DNA from: Sphingobacterium spiritivorum ATCC 33861
GTDB taxonomy: Bacteria; Bacteroidota; Bacteroidia; Sphingobacteriales; Sphingobacteriaceae
NCBI RefSeq assembly: GCF_000143765.1
Contig: NZ_GL379770.1
Location: 682,001 to 746,000, forward strand
Direction: 5' to 3'
Length of the DNA stretch: 64,000 nucleotides
A program made the translations under genes and the position numbers. The notes under the pieces are model-generated. The model was not told the DNA's origin and searched no databases. It saw only the letters and a list, made by a program, of their open reading frames with translations. Within the stretch, counting starts at the first letter, position 1; every line of letters starts with the position of its first letter. Below are positions 17,011-26,056 of the stretch, in pieces.

Positions 17011-17541
17011 ATGGTACAACAAAAAATAATTGCACTTGATATGGATGGTGTACTGGCCGATAACCAGCAGCATTATCTCACTTATTATTATAATGAAACA
17101 GGGATCCGGCTGGATCCTTCCACTATGTTAGGAAAGCCTGAAGGACTTGGGTTGCCTGATAAAACAGCGATATACCGCTATCTGCATACAGAAGGCTATT
17201 TCAGAACCTTACCGGTTGCTGAGGATGCCATAGAAGTTGTTCGGGAATTGCAGAGCAAGTACACAATCTATGTGGTATCTGCAGCAATAGAATTCCCACA
17301 TTCACTTCGGGAGAAATTTGACTGGCTGGCGGAATATTTCCCTTTTATCTCCTGGAAAAATATTGTTTTCTGTGGCGATAAGAGCATCATTAAGACCGAT
17401 TATCTTCTTGATGACCACATCAGTAATCTGCGTACTTTCCAGGGAAAGCCTTTACTTTTTAATTCCTTTCATAATGTAAATGAACAAGACTATGAAAGGT
17501 TGATGAACTGGAAAGAAGTAGGGGAATATTTTTTGAAATAA
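17011..17541 (+). CDS. 5'(3')-deoxyribonucleotidase-like HAD phosphatase
   Basis: The 176-residue product starts MVQQKIIALDMDGVLAD, the HAD motif I with nucleophile Asp10 and Asp12. A YVVSAAIEFP block (motif II region) and DYLLDDHISNL (motif IV aspartates) follow, matching the NT5C family that dephosphorylates deoxynucleoside monophosphates. I place the start at the ATG at 17011; a TTG eight codons upstream falls in the repeat-rich operator region. It is divergent from the DeoR-family gene and probably controlled by it. Confidence 0.85.
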   Translation: MVQQKIIALDMDGVLADNQQHYLTYYYNETGIRLDPSTMLGKPEGLGLPDKTAIYRYLHTEGYFRTLPVAEDAIEVVRELQSKYTIYVVSAAIEFPHSLREKFDWLAEYFPFISWKNIVFCGDKSIIKTDYLLDDHISNLRTFQGKPLLFNSFHNVNEQDYERLMNWKEVGEYFLK

Positions 17542-17574
17542 GAAATATCCTGCTTGTAAGATCATATCAAAAAC

Positions 17575-17611
17575 AGGAATTGCTGCACAAACTTTGTGTG
17601 CAGCAATTCCT
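17575..17611. terminator. Long hairpin between converging genes
   Basis: Arms AGGAATTGCTGCA and TGCAGCAATTCCT form a perfect 13-bp stem extended by CA/TG. No T-run follows on either side, so it may act as an RNA-stabilising 3' end and not as a classical terminator. Confidence 0.55.
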
Positions 17612-17674
17612 GATACATGTCCGGAACCTTTTCCTAATATAAAATCCTGTATAGCTTTTCAGGACGGTTGAATT

Positions 17675-18562
17675 CTATTTAAAGGCTTCTCTTACAGCTT
17701 TACCTCTCCATGCCTGAGGTTGTTCAAGTCCGAGTATCCAGGCTAAGGTAGCACCCGTATCATAGGTTATAATGGAACTTTTGATTTCATGATTTACTTT
17801 TACCCCCGGTCCGCTGATAATCCACGGGATCTCAACCTCATCCAGTGATTTTCCGCCGTGGCCTTTATCTATGCCTCCGTGATCAGATGTGATGAGTACA
17901 ATAGTTTCGTTCGAGATACCTGCATCCTTTATTGCAGTCAGTATCTTACCTATACGTGCATCTACTGTTTTCAGAATTTCATAATATTCAGCTGTACGAT
18001 GACCTTTGGCATGTCCTGTGTGATCCGGTTCATCAAAATGAATAAATGTAAACAGTGGCTTTTTGGTTTTTATGGTTTCTACAGCATCGTTAACACATTT
18101 TTCCTCATCATCATTTGCCGGCAATACATGCGTAATTGCATCTTTTTCGATCAGGTAGCCGATTCCGGGCCAGCTGTATACTGCAGCAGTGACAGCTTTT
18201 GGTTTCTGATCCCGGATTACACTGAAGATACTGGGGAACTGTTTATACGCTGAAGTCGTGTAAGCAGATGGAATCTCCGGCTTCTGACTTCCCCATTCAG
18301 TAAAACCATGCTGCGTAGGACCGGCACCCATCAACATCGATGCCCAGTTAACAGCACTGGAAGAGGGGAGAACCGAACGGGCATGCAGACTCCATGCACC
18401 GGATGCCATTACTGATTTGACATTTGGCATATCGGCTTTAGGAAGGGCATATGCACCCAATCCATCACAGCCGATTACTACAATATGCTTTGCTTTTTTG
18501 ATCTGTGCCTGCAGTGTAATTACACTTAAACAAATCACTGCACATAGAAATAATTTTTTCAT
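17675..18562 (-). CDS. Secreted type I phosphodiesterase / nucleotide pyrophosphatase-like protein
   Basis: The 295-residue product has a signal peptide (MKKLFLCAVICLSVITLQAQ) and the alkaline phosphatase superfamily core. VVIGCDGLGAY at about 29-39 supplies the first metal ligand Asp, SVLPSSSAVNWASMLMGA holds the presumed Ser nucleophile, IHFDEPDHTGH and ITSDHGGIDKGHGG supply further metal ligands. It should cleave phosphodiester or pyrophosphate bonds in the periplasm. The family also includes phosphoglycerol and nucleotide hydrolases, so the substrate is open. It is transcribed alone, downstream of the purH terminator on the same strand. Confidence 0.85.
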   Translation of the reverse strand: MKKLFLCAVICLSVITLQAQIKKAKHIVVIGCDGLGAYALPKADMPNVKSVMASGAWSLHARSVLPSSSAVNWASMLMGAGPTQHGFTEWGSQKPEIPSAYTTSAYKQFPSIFSVIRDQKPKAVTAAVYSWPGIGYLIEKDAITHVLPANDDEEKCVNDAVETIKTKKPLFTFIHFDEPDHTGHAKGHRTAEYYEILKTVDARIGKILTAIKDAGISNETIVLITSDHGGIDKGHGGKSLDEVEIPWIISGPGVKVNHEIKSSIITYDTGATLAWILGLEQPQAWRGKAVREAFK

Positions 18563-18662
18563 TGGTTATTCGATTTACAATTAATCAAATATATTCTTTT
18601 GATACGTAAGTCGCTATTTATGAAGTTTAAGCAATCGATTGTCCAACGGTTTTGTTATACAA

Positions 18663-18701
18663 AAATAAGGCTGAGTTTTGTAGAGAACCCAGCCTTATTT
18701 T
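18663..18701 (-). terminator. Terminator after purH
   Basis: AATAAGGCTG and CAGCCTTATT form a 10-bp stem. Read on the minus strand, it is followed by a T-run, ending the purN-purH transcript. Confidence 0.75.
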
Positions 18702-18733
18702 CGTAATATGCTATATGGCTAATGCCTGTCTTC

Positions 18734-20260
18734 TTAGTGTTTGAAGTGGCGTACACCTGTCGTTACCATTGCAAGGCCTTTTTCATTTGCCATATCAATA
18801 GACAATTGGTCTTTGATCGATCCTCCCGGTTGTAATACCGCTGCAATACCCGCTTCTGCTGCCAGTTCCACGCAGTCAGGGAAAGGGAAAAATGCATCTG
18901 AAGCCATTGATGACCCGTTAAGATCAAAACCGAATGATTTAGCTTTTTCGATCGCTTGTTTCAGGGCATCTACGCGTGAAGTCTGTCCTACACCTGACGC
19001 TAACAGCTGACCGTCTTTTGCAAAAACAATAGTATTGGATTTGGTATGTTTCACAATTTTATTGGCAAAATACAGATCTTCCAACTGCTCGGCAGTAGGT
19101 TTAACATTCGTAACAGACGTCATCTGATCCGGATTTTCTACCGTATTGTCTTTATCCTGTTGAATGACACCGTTCAATAATGTTTTGAATTGTTGCTGAG
19201 GCAATTTTACATCTTTACGAACCAGAATAATACGGTTTTTCTTTGCTGTCAGGATAGCTTTTGCTTCTTCAGAGTAAGCAGGAGCGATTAATACCTCAAA
19301 GAAAAGATTGTTAATTTCTGTAGCTGTTTCTGCATCTACCTCACGATTTGTGATCAAAACACCTCCGAATGCGGAGACAGGATCACATGCCAGGGCATCT
19401 GTCCATGCTTGTTTTACTGTAGGACGTGAAGCCACACCACAAGCATTTGTATGTTTCAGAATCGCAAAAGTAGGTTCTTCAAATTCGTCAATAATGGATA
19501 CGGCAGCATCTACATCTACCAAATTATTGTATGAAAGTTCTTTTCCGTTCAGTTTGTCAAACATAGCATCCAGGTTGCCATAGAAGACACCTTTCTGATG
19601 CGGATTTTCTCCGTAACGCAATACCTGTGCTACTTGTTCAGACTGTTTGAACACATCAAGAGGATTCTCCTGATTGAAATAGTTAAAAATAGCTGTGTCG
19701 TAGTGAGACGATGTATTGAAAGCACGTTTTGCAAATTCTTTACGTTGCTCAAGTGTCGTACTACCTTCCTGAGCTGCTAATATATTTTCAAGTTCCTGAT
19801 AATCATTTTTAGAAGACAGAATAACAACATCATTGAAGTTTTTCGCAGCAGCACGGATTAGTGAAATCCCACCAATATCAATTTTTTCAATAATATCCTG
19901 TTCCTGAGCTCCGGAAGCAACTGTTTCCTCAAACGGATAAAGATCTACAATAACCAAATCAATTTCCGGAATTTCATATTGTTCCAGTTGTTTCTGGTCA
20001 TCTTCCAACGGTCTTCTTGCCAGAATACCTCCGAATACTTTAGGGTGTAACGTTTTGACACGTCCGCCTAAGATAGAAGGGTAGCTGGTCAGATCTTCTA
20101 CAGGTACGACACCGATACCTAAATCTTTGATAAATGCTTCGGTACCTCCGGTAGAGTAGAAGGTCACACCATGTTTGTGCAGCAGTTGAATGAGAGGCGC
20201 TAAATTGTCTTTGTAATATACAGACACTAAAGCATTTTTAATCTTTACAGGATGGCTCAT
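18734..20260 (-). CDS. purH: Bifunctional AICAR transformylase / IMP cyclohydrolase
   Basis: PurH performs the last two steps of IMP synthesis. The 508-residue product has an N-terminal MGS-like cyclohydrolase domain (ALVSVYYKDNLAPL, FYSTGGTEAFI, GGRVKTLHPKVFGGILARR) and a C-terminal AICARFT domain (RYGENPHQKGVFYG, ILKHTNACGVAS, DAFFPFPDCVELAAEAGI). I start at the ATG at 20260, MSHPVKIKNAL; an upstream in-frame start at 20284 would precede the predicted transcription start, since a TATCTTTG box lies at about 20284-20291. It follows purN on the same strand, 71 bases apart, with this internal promoter in between. Confidence 0.96.
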   Translation of the reverse strand: MSHPVKIKNALVSVYYKDNLAPLIQLLHKHGVTFYSTGGTEAFIKDLGIGVVPVEDLTSYPSILGGRVKTLHPKVFGGILARRPLEDDQKQLEQYEIPEIDLVIVDLYPFEETVASGAQEQDIIEKIDIGGISLIRAAAKNFNDVVILSSKNDYQELENILAAQEGSTTLEQRKEFAKRAFNTSSHYDTAIFNYFNQENPLDVFKQSEQVAQVLRYGENPHQKGVFYGNLDAMFDKLNGKELSYNNLVDVDAAVSIIDEFEEPTFAILKHTNACGVASRPTVKQAWTDALACDPVSAFGGVLITNREVDAETATEINNLFFEVLIAPAYSEEAKAILTAKKNRIILVRKDVKLPQQQFKTLLNGVIQQDKDNTVENPDQMTSVTNVKPTAEQLEDLYFANKIVKHTKSNTIVFAKDGQLLASGVGQTSRVDALKQAIEKAKSFGFDLNGSSMASDAFFPFPDCVELAAEAGIAAVLQPGGSIKDQLSIDMANEKGLAMVTTGVRHFKH

Positions 20261-20331
20261 TATTATTTTGTTTGGAAGCCGCAAAGATACAAAATAATAC
20301 AGAATAGCCTAAGGCGTATTTTAGTAAATTA

Positions 20332-20907
20332 TCAATTGTACTTTTTTAACAGGTTTTCAATCACTTTAGGATAGTGAAGATGTTCCAGTTGCTGGCCTTT
20401 GAATTTGATAATTTCAAGTGTATCTCCGGATTCAACCTTAAATTTAGCCTGATAAATGACTTCGCCTTCATCAAAATGCTCATTTACAAAATGAATGGTA
20501 ATCCCGTGCTCCGATTCTTTGGCTTCGAGTATTGCTTTATGGACGCGATCGCCGTACATTCCTTTGCCACCAAATTTAGGGAGCAAAGCCGGGTGGATAT
20601 TGATGATTTTATTTGGAAAAGCTTTCAGTAAATTTTCCGGAACAAGCCATAGAAAACCAGCTAATACAATCAGATCGATATTCAGATTTTTCAGTAGTTT
20701 AACAATATCATCTGTCTGGAAAAAATCATGTCTGTCAAATACGTGAGAAGGGATCTCAAAGTTATCCGCACGTTGCAGTACATATGACTCGGGATTATTA
20801 CTTAAGATCAATGCGACCTCGGCTGTATCTGAATATTTAAAATGCTCCATTATTTTCTGAGCATTAGAACCTGATCCTGAAGCAAAAATAGCGATACGTT
20901 TTTTCAC
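20332..20907 (-). CDS. purN: Phosphoribosylglycinamide formyltransferase
   Basis: PurN transfers a formyl group from 10-formyl-THF to GAR, step three of purine synthesis. The 191-residue product has the substrate-binding GSGSNAQKI near residues 11-19, the NIHPALLPKFGG block with catalytic Asn103 and His105, and the third catalytic residue Asp146 in NEHFDEGEVIYQ. The length is slightly below the 212 residues of E. coli PurN. It precedes purH, and shares a divergent upstream region with the gene at 21045. Confidence 0.95.
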   Translation of the reverse strand: MKKRIAIFASGSGSNAQKIMEHFKYSDTAEVALILSNNPESYVLQRADNFEIPSHVFDRHDFFQTDDIVKLLKNLNIDLIVLAGFLWLVPENLLKAFPNKIINIHPALLPKFGGKGMYGDRVHKAILEAKESEHGITIHFVNEHFDEGEVIYQAKFKVESGDTLEIIKFKGQQLEHLHYPKVIENLLKKYN

Positions 20908-20975
20908 AGACTTTCTTCCTTATTGATAACCATTAACTAAAACTAACCAAAAATACTTAAATTTTTCATTAAATT

Positions 20976-21023
20976 ATTGTAAGATATGCGTTAAATGCAG
21001 AAATTGGTGCCAAATCTTACAAT
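20976..21023. promoter_or_regulatory. Spaced inverted repeat in the purN / 21045 divergent region
   Basis: ATTGTAAGAT (20976-20985) and ATCTTACAAT (21014-21023) are perfect 10-base inverted arms separated by 28 bases, ending 21 bases before the 21045 start codon. They could be paired binding sites or a hairpin in the leader of the plus-strand gene. No T-run follows. Confidence 0.4.
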
Positions 21024-21044
21024 TAAATTGAACTTTTATCCCTT

Positions 21045-22220
21045 ATGAGGAAACAAATACTGCTAAAGCTCTCTTGTGCAATCTATTTGATGAGCAGCGC
21101 ATTCCAACAGACAACCCTGGCGCAGCTTGCAACTTCCGGAATCAATCTCCGCTCGTATATCATGAATATGGATATGCCTCGTCTCAATCTGCAGGTCAGC
21201 AGTACCAAAGTGGTCGCTCCTGCTATTGAAATTGCGGTGACAGCAGTGGGCAGAGCTTCAGCAGAGGGAAAGAATGACGGACAAAGATTACCGCTGCTAT
21301 ATGACAGCTTTTGCCATCCCAGCGTCGTGTATGTGGACAACAAATGGAACGGATTCCGCTATTGGATGGCTATGTCTCCCTATTTCGGACAGACAAAGTC
21401 TGACCCCGGTTTTGAAAATCCTACTGTAGTCTGCTCCAACGACGGCATACACTGGGAAGAACCTAAAGGTATCCGTAATCCTATTGATATTCCGCCTGCA
21501 AAACCTTCACATGCGTACTGGAGTGATCCGAAATTGTATCTGGATGATAAAGGGCTTATGCATATATTCTATAGAGGGGATGCTATGCCAAACGGCAAGC
21601 TGGGTGTACGGTTTGGTGATCATGAACGTGCAATTGTACACCGGTCTTCCCGGGATGGGGCCAGCTGGTCAAAAGTATGGATGCTCTATTCATCCGATTC
21701 TGAAGGCGTAGATGCTGCAAACCTGCTGTTGTCTCCGGCAATCTTTCAGGATCATACCGGTAAATATAACTGCTACGATGTGATCTACAGTTCGGCCAAA
21801 CATCCTATTGGTCCTCAGGGGAATCAGACACATGCCTTTGTTCACAGACGAACTTCTGCTCAGATCGACTCCTTTGGCAAATTCAGTACTACACAGCTGT
21901 GTAAATTTATTAACCGGCCCTGGGGAACGGGTATGGATCCCTGGCATTTGGATGCGTTTATGGTAGGACGCCTCTATTTTATGTTGGTAGATGTAGGTCG
22001 GGTCAATAATTATTATGGTAATGAACTGTATATTGCCTATAGTCAGGATGGTATTAATTTTAAAGTTATTAATACGCCTCTTTCGCCCAGCGGAGCTTAT
22101 AAATCTGCGATGTATCCTATCAAAGCGGACGGCAATGAAATCCAGCTTGGGCTATACAGAGCGGATAATAAGACTGGTGTAATATCATATGAAATAGTAT
22201 CTTTAATGCATAAGGACTAA
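21045..22220 (+). CDS. Secreted protein with glycosidase-like beta-propeller, function unknown
   Basis: I do not recognise a named family. The 391-residue product has an N-terminal signal-like segment ending near LAQLATS. Its body resembles five-bladed propeller glycosidases of the GH43/GH32/GH62 kind: LYDSFCHPSVVYVDNKWNGFRYWMA, SNDGIHWEEP, HAYWSDPKLYLDDKG, HRSSRDGASW and SQDGINFKVI are spaced as propeller blades with the typical (S/D)xDGxxW repeats. The Asp in YWSDPKL might be catalytic. The gene is followed after 10 bases by a secreted thioredoxin-like gene, which suggests a two-gene operon. A role in binding or cutting an arabinan- or fructan-like glycan is possible but unproven. Confidence 0.6.
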   Translation: MRKQILLKLSCAIYLMSSAFQQTTLAQLATSGINLRSYIMNMDMPRLNLQVSSTKVVAPAIEIAVTAVGRASAEGKNDGQRLPLLYDSFCHPSVVYVDNKWNGFRYWMAMSPYFGQTKSDPGFENPTVVCSNDGIHWEEPKGIRNPIDIPPAKPSHAYWSDPKLYLDDKGLMHIFYRGDAMPNGKLGVRFGDHERAIVHRSSRDGASWSKVWMLYSSDSEGVDAANLLLSPAIFQDHTGKYNCYDVIYSSAKHPIGPQGNQTHAFVHRRTSAQIDSFGKFSTTQLCKFINRPWGTGMDPWHLDAFMVGRLYFMLVDVGRVNNYYGNELYIAYSQDGINFKVINTPLSPSGAYKSAMYPIKADGNEIQLGLYRADNKTGVISYEIVSLMHKD

Positions 22221-22230
22221 ATATTATATA

Positions 22231-22713
22231 ATGAAAAAACTGATTGTTATTTTACTGAGCGTCTATTTTACAAGTCATGCTGCTGCACAAAAAGCACCGG
22301 TGACCATACCTGATTTCACCTTTTATTTATTACAGAATAATCAGCCATTCAAGCAGGATAAACTTCCTTCATCAGGATATATTGTCTTCAATTATTATGA
22401 TCCGGGCTGCGGGCATTGTCAGAAAATGGCTGCCGGAATCGCCAAAAACATTGATAAATTTTCGAAAACTCAGATTTATTTTGTGACCATTAATGATAAG
22501 CCTTATGTAGACGGGTTTATTGAGATGTATATTCCTGCATTAAAAAACAGGAAAAACGTAGTCTTTTTGCATGACAAGGATATTGAGTTTATCCCTAAAT
22601 TTAATCCTACGCAGTATCCGTCTGTTTACTTGTATGATGCAAAGACCAGGAAGCTGATCAAACACTTTGACGGAGAGGAAGATGCCCGGAAACTGGTCAC
22701 TTATCTGAAATAG
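22231..22713 (+). CDS. Secreted thioredoxin-like protein (TlpA/redoxin type)
   Basis: The 160-residue product has a signal peptide (MKKLIVILLSVYFTSHAAAQ) and a thioredoxin fold with the redox motif Cys60-Gly-His-Cys63 in YYDPGCGHCQKM, and a cis-Pro loop near YPSVYLYD. CGHC is typical of strongly oxidising or isomerase-type periplasmic proteins. It lies 10 bases after the propeller-like gene and probably shares its transcript. The neighbour has few cysteines, so it is not obviously its folding substrate. Confidence 0.8.
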   Translation: MKKLIVILLSVYFTSHAAAQKAPVTIPDFTFYLLQNNQPFKQDKLPSSGYIVFNYYDPGCGHCQKMAAGIAKNIDKFSKTQIYFVTINDKPYVDGFIEMYIPALKNRKNVVFLHDKDIEFIPKFNPTQYPSVYLYDAKTRKLIKHFDGEEDARKLVTYLK

Positions 22714-22720
22714 AATTTAT

Positions 22721-22762
22721 AATGATTGGTTTCACCGGATGATGAAACCAATCATTCTTTTT
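22721..22762. terminator. Strong terminator between converging genes
   Basis: AATGATTGGTTTCA and TGAAACCAATCATT make a perfect 14-bp stem with an 8-base loop, followed by a T-run on the plus strand. Confidence 0.85.
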
Positions 22763-22779
22763 TTTGCTGCAGACTGTTA

Positions 22780-24237
22780 TTAATTTTTCTGCGTCAGCAA
22801 ATAATCTAAAATTTTCATAGCGTATTCATCTGTCTCAACAGCAGAATTGGATAATACAACTACTGCGGATTTTTCGTCCGGAGCGATTCCGATAAAAGAA
22901 CGGCTTCCGTTGGTTTTACCATTATGCCAGTAGAAGGTGATGCCCTCCAGCATATTGATATGCCATGCCATTCCCAGATCGGTGTCAGGAGGCAGGAAAT
23001 AAGTGAATTGCTTGGTTTCTGCCATGGCTTTTTCAATATCAGTCTCCGGCATTTTAAACTGAGCGCGTGCGAATTGAAGCAGGTCTGTAACGGTAGATTT
23101 TAAAGCACCCGCACCTGCAAGTGCATTGAAATTCCAGACAGGTACCTGTTCACCTTGACTGTTATAGACAGTGACCAACTGATTGCTTTTCGGATCTGCT
23201 TTATCTGTTGTGGCATTTAAAGTGAGGGGTTTTGCAATGATCTCTTGTATAAGTTGATTATATGTTTTTTTGCTGATGACACTGATCAGATCACCTAATA
23301 ATCCAAATCCTAGATTGCTGTATTCATATTTTTCACCCGGAGTTTGTGTTGCCTTGAAGGTTTTGAGATAAGCATAAAGTGCTTTACGGTCATATGCCTT
23401 ATAGGGATCCAATTCGGTATAGCCTTTTACCGTTTCCAGATTACCGGGCAATCGGGGCAAACCTGACGTATGGTTAGCTAATGAGCGGAAGGTGATTTTC
23501 TGAAGATCAGTATTGATTTTGAGGGAGTCCGGCAGGTATTTTGTAATCGCATCATCCAGAGAGATTGTATTTTTTAATACTAAATCTGCTAACAATGTTG
23601 CTGTAAATACCTTTGAGATTGAACCTATTTCATACTGAGATATATCAGTTGGTAAAGTTGAATTGCCTTTGGTTGTTTCACCGAAAAAATAAGTCTTGAC
23701 CTGATTGTTTTTGATTACACCAATAGAAAGCGAGACCGTATTCGGTTTTTTGAGATAGGCTTTTGCAATAGAATCCACATAAAAGTCAAGGGGAGATTCT
23801 TTTACTGATTTATCTGTCAGTACAGTATCTTTCTGTGTGTTTGTTTCTTCCTGTTTTTCAGCCTTTGGATATGGCTTTATCAGAAAAGTGTTGTAATGCA
23901 GGCTCTTGTCGATGACCAGTAAAAGCTGCATAGGGCCATCTGCATAGTCTAATCGATAAGCACCTATTCCGCTGTCAAAGCTTTCTAATGTGGCAGAGCG
24001 GATACGTCCTTTTGGGAACACATGCTGTGTCAATATGGACGCCAGTCTGCTTTTAGGAATGGCTTTTTGAAAACTCTCATCTGCCATATTATAAATGGAA
24101 TCTACCTGCTGATTATTAAGGAAAAATTCAATTTTATTAAATACGGCTTTATTTTGCTGTTGTTGAGAACTTGTCTGTTGCGCTTTTAGTGAAAAAGCGA
24201 TCAACAGACAAGACAGGGATATTATATATTTTGTCAT
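22780..24237 (-). CDS. Serine hydrolase, class C beta-lactamase-like, with N-terminal DUF3887-like domain
   Basis: The 485-residue product starts with a signal peptide (MTKYIISLSCLLIAFSLKAQ). A small DUF3887-like domain covers about residues 25-125, and the penicillin-binding-protein/beta-lactamase fold starts near 155. Catalytic landmarks are SISK (Ser206-Lys209), the Tyr306-Ser-Asn308 motif in YEYSNLG, and a C-terminal HNGKTNGSRSF in place of the usual KTG box. It may be an esterase, D-aminopeptidase or peptidoglycan enzyme rather than a drug-hydrolysing lactamase. It follows a LytTR regulator on the same strand and may be part of the LiaF-like / LytS / LytTR group. I start at the ATG at 24237, which opens the signal peptide. 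Confidence 0.85.
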   Translation of the reverse strand: MTKYIISLSCLLIAFSLKAQQTSSQQQQNKAVFNKIEFFLNNQQVDSIYNMADESFQKAIPKSRLASILTQHVFPKGRIRSATLESFDSGIGAYRLDYADGPMQLLLVIDKSLHYNTFLIKPYPKAEKQEETNTQKDTVLTDKSVKESPLDFYVDSIAKAYLKKPNTVSLSIGVIKNNQVKTYFFGETTKGNSTLPTDISQYEIGSISKVFTATLLADLVLKNTISLDDAITKYLPDSLKINTDLQKITFRSLANHTSGLPRLPGNLETVKGYTELDPYKAYDRKALYAYLKTFKATQTPGEKYEYSNLGFGLLGDLISVISKKTYNQLIQEIIAKPLTLNATTDKADPKSNQLVTVYNSQGEQVPVWNFNALAGAGALKSTVTDLLQFARAQFKMPETDIEKAMAETKQFTYFLPPDTDLGMAWHINMLEGITFYWHNGKTNGSRSFIGIAPDEKSAVVVLSNSAVETDEYAMKILDYLLTQKN

Positions 24238-24265
24238 TTCAGAGACAAAATTAAGCAATGAAATG

Positions 24266-25009
24266 CTACATACCAATTAATTGTTTTAATCTGGCATAGC
24301 CTGATTTGCTGACATTTATTTTATCTCCTGAGATGAGTGTGGCAATGTAATTTTCTTTTTCCAAAGGTTCTATTTTTGACAACTGATCGACTCTGATCAT
24401 GAAAGAGCGATGTACACGGACAAAGTTTTTCGGATCGAGTTGTTTTTCAAAGGAGGACATTGTTTTGTTTTTCAGGAACATTCCTTCTTTAGTATGTATC
24501 TTCACATAGTCATCATAGGCTTCCAGAAATGTAACCTGTTGTACCGGAATAATTTTGATCTGTGAACCATTTTTCACCACTATACGTTCCAGATTTTGTT
24601 CTTCTCCTTCCAGAGATTCATTGATCTTAACAGGTGTGGCTGCCAGGGTTGACTGTTTGAAGGCTGCATTGAATTTGCTGACTGCCTGGTCGAAACGCGA
24701 CTGGCTTATCGGTTTAAGCAGGTAATCTATTGCATTTTTTTCAAAAGCCTTAATTGCGAATTCATCAAAAGCTGTTGTAAAAATCACCTGTGGCTGTTCG
24801 TCAATAATTTCTAATAATTCAAAACCATTCAATTTGGGCATCTGGATATCCAGAAATATAAGGTCGGGTCTGTGCTGCTGAATAGCTTTTATCCCTTCAA
24901 AACCATCATTACATTCTGCAACAACCGTATAGTCCGGATGCTGTTGTAAATAGGCTGAAATAATACTTCTGGCAAGTGGTTCGTCATCTATAATAATGGT
25001 CTTAATCAT
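24266..25009 (-). CDS. LytTR-family response regulator
   Basis: The 247-residue product has a receiver domain with phospho-acceptor Asp54 (IFLDIQMPKLNG) and the YLLKPI lysine, and a C-terminal LytTR DNA-binding domain (VKNGSQIKIIPVQQVTFLEAYDDYVKIHT, NFVRVHRSFMI). Its start codon overlaps the end of the upstream kinase gene by 8 bases, so the two are translationally coupled. It likely controls genes of the cell envelope, given the LiaF-like and serine hydrolase neighbours. Confidence 0.92.
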   Translation of the reverse strand: MIKTIIIDDEPLARSIISAYLQQHPDYTVVAECNDGFEGIKAIQQHRPDLIFLDIQMPKLNGFELLEIIDEQPQVIFTTAFDEFAIKAFEKNAIDYLLKPISQSRFDQAVSKFNAAFKQSTLAATPVKINESLEGEEQNLERIVVKNGSQIKIIPVQQVTFLEAYDDYVKIHTKEGMFLKNKTMSSFEKQLDPKNFVRVHRSFMIRVDQLSKIEPLEKENYIATLISGDKINVSKSGYARLKQLIGM

Positions 25010-26045
25010 ATTGAGGTATTTTTAGGGTTGATATAAAGCTCTTATCTTTTGTTTCGGTAAATAAAAGGTCTGTGCGACCGAAGATCAGGAACAGCCTGCG
25101 TTGTACACTGCTTAGTCCGAAGCCTGTACCTTTGGTGTTTTCATACTGATCATTTTCAATAGGGTTGGTGATCCGGATCCAAAGAAGATTGTCCGCATAG
25201 GAAACCTCGACTTTGATAAGTACATCTCCGGTAATGTTGTAGAGCCCGAATTTGATGGCATTTTCCAGCAAAGGCTGAATAATCATAGTGGGCAGCTTTG
25301 TTTCAGACAACTCTTCAGGGAAATGAACTTCTGTATTCAGGCGATGTCCAAAGCGTACTTTTTCAATATCCAGATACAGCTGCAGATGAGACAGCTCATC
25401 TTTCAGTGAGATCAGACTGAGGTTATCCTTTCTCATTGTTCCTCTTAGAAAGTCGGAAAGCTGAAAAGTCATTTCACGTGCTTTCTCGGGTTTAATACCG
25501 ATCAGTGCTATAATGGAATTTAAACTGTTGAACAGAAAATGCGGCTGTAACTGTTGTCTGAGGTTGTATAATTCAGCATCTCTGACCATCTTTTCCGATT
25601 CTTCCTTCCTTTTTTTATTTTCTTCATATTCTTCCTGAATATTCCATACGATCTGCAAAATAGCAATGCAGAACAAAACCAGGAAGTTGAGAATAACCCG
25701 ATAAGGGATACTGAAATCAAAATAACTGATGTCTATCAAGGAGAAGATCTGCAGCAGAATAATGCGGCTCACATACAATCCCAGGGCAACGACAATAAGA
25801 CCGATCGCGGATAAGCGAAGCATCTGACCTTTGCGCGGCAGGAAAAAATTAATGGTACTGGAAAGAATGTAACAACACAAAGTGATGCTTAAGGCATTAA
25901 TCCCGGCATCATACAGTGCGATTTCTTTGGTTGTACCGCTCCATATCAACAGACCAAATACAACCAAAAAGTATAAAATACAGATTGTCCATGCCGAGAC
26001 ATGGATCAGGTAATTTTTATTTGCAGGTAACTTAAAAAATAGCAT
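25002..26045 (-). CDS. LytS-family sensor histidine kinase
   Basis: The 347-residue product has four predicted membrane helices in the first 135 residues, a charged linker (EEYEENKKRKEESEKM), and a His_kinase domain with QLQPHFLFNSLN, acceptor His169. The N-box IIQPLLENAIKFG and G-box GTGFGLSSVQRRL show it is catalytically complete, unlike the protein at 6418. It overlaps its regulator gene by 8 bases and starts 11 bases after the LiaF-like gene, so all three are one transcript. Confidence 0.92.
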   Translation of the reverse strand: MLFFKLPANKNYLIHVSAWTICILYFLVVFGLLIWSGTTKEIALYDAGINALSITLCCYILSSTINFFLPRKGQMLRLSAIGLIVVALGLYVSRIILLQIFSLIDISYFDFSIPYRVILNFLVLFCIAILQIVWNIQEEYEENKKRKEESEKMVRDAELYNLRQQLQPHFLFNSLNSIIALIGIKPEKAREMTFQLSDFLRGTMRKDNLSLISLKDELSHLQLYLDIEKVRFGHRLNTEVHFPEELSETKLPTMIIQPLLENAIKFGLYNITGDVLIKVEVSYADNLLWIRITNPIENDQYENTKGTGFGLSSVQRRLFLIFGRTDLLFTETKDKSFISTLKIPQYD

Positions 26046-26056
26046 TTTCGTATGTA

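Noticed and set aside
20908..21044. Purine riboswitch before purN
   Set aside because: No conserved three-way junction or loop pattern is visible; only a simple spaced inverted repeat is present.
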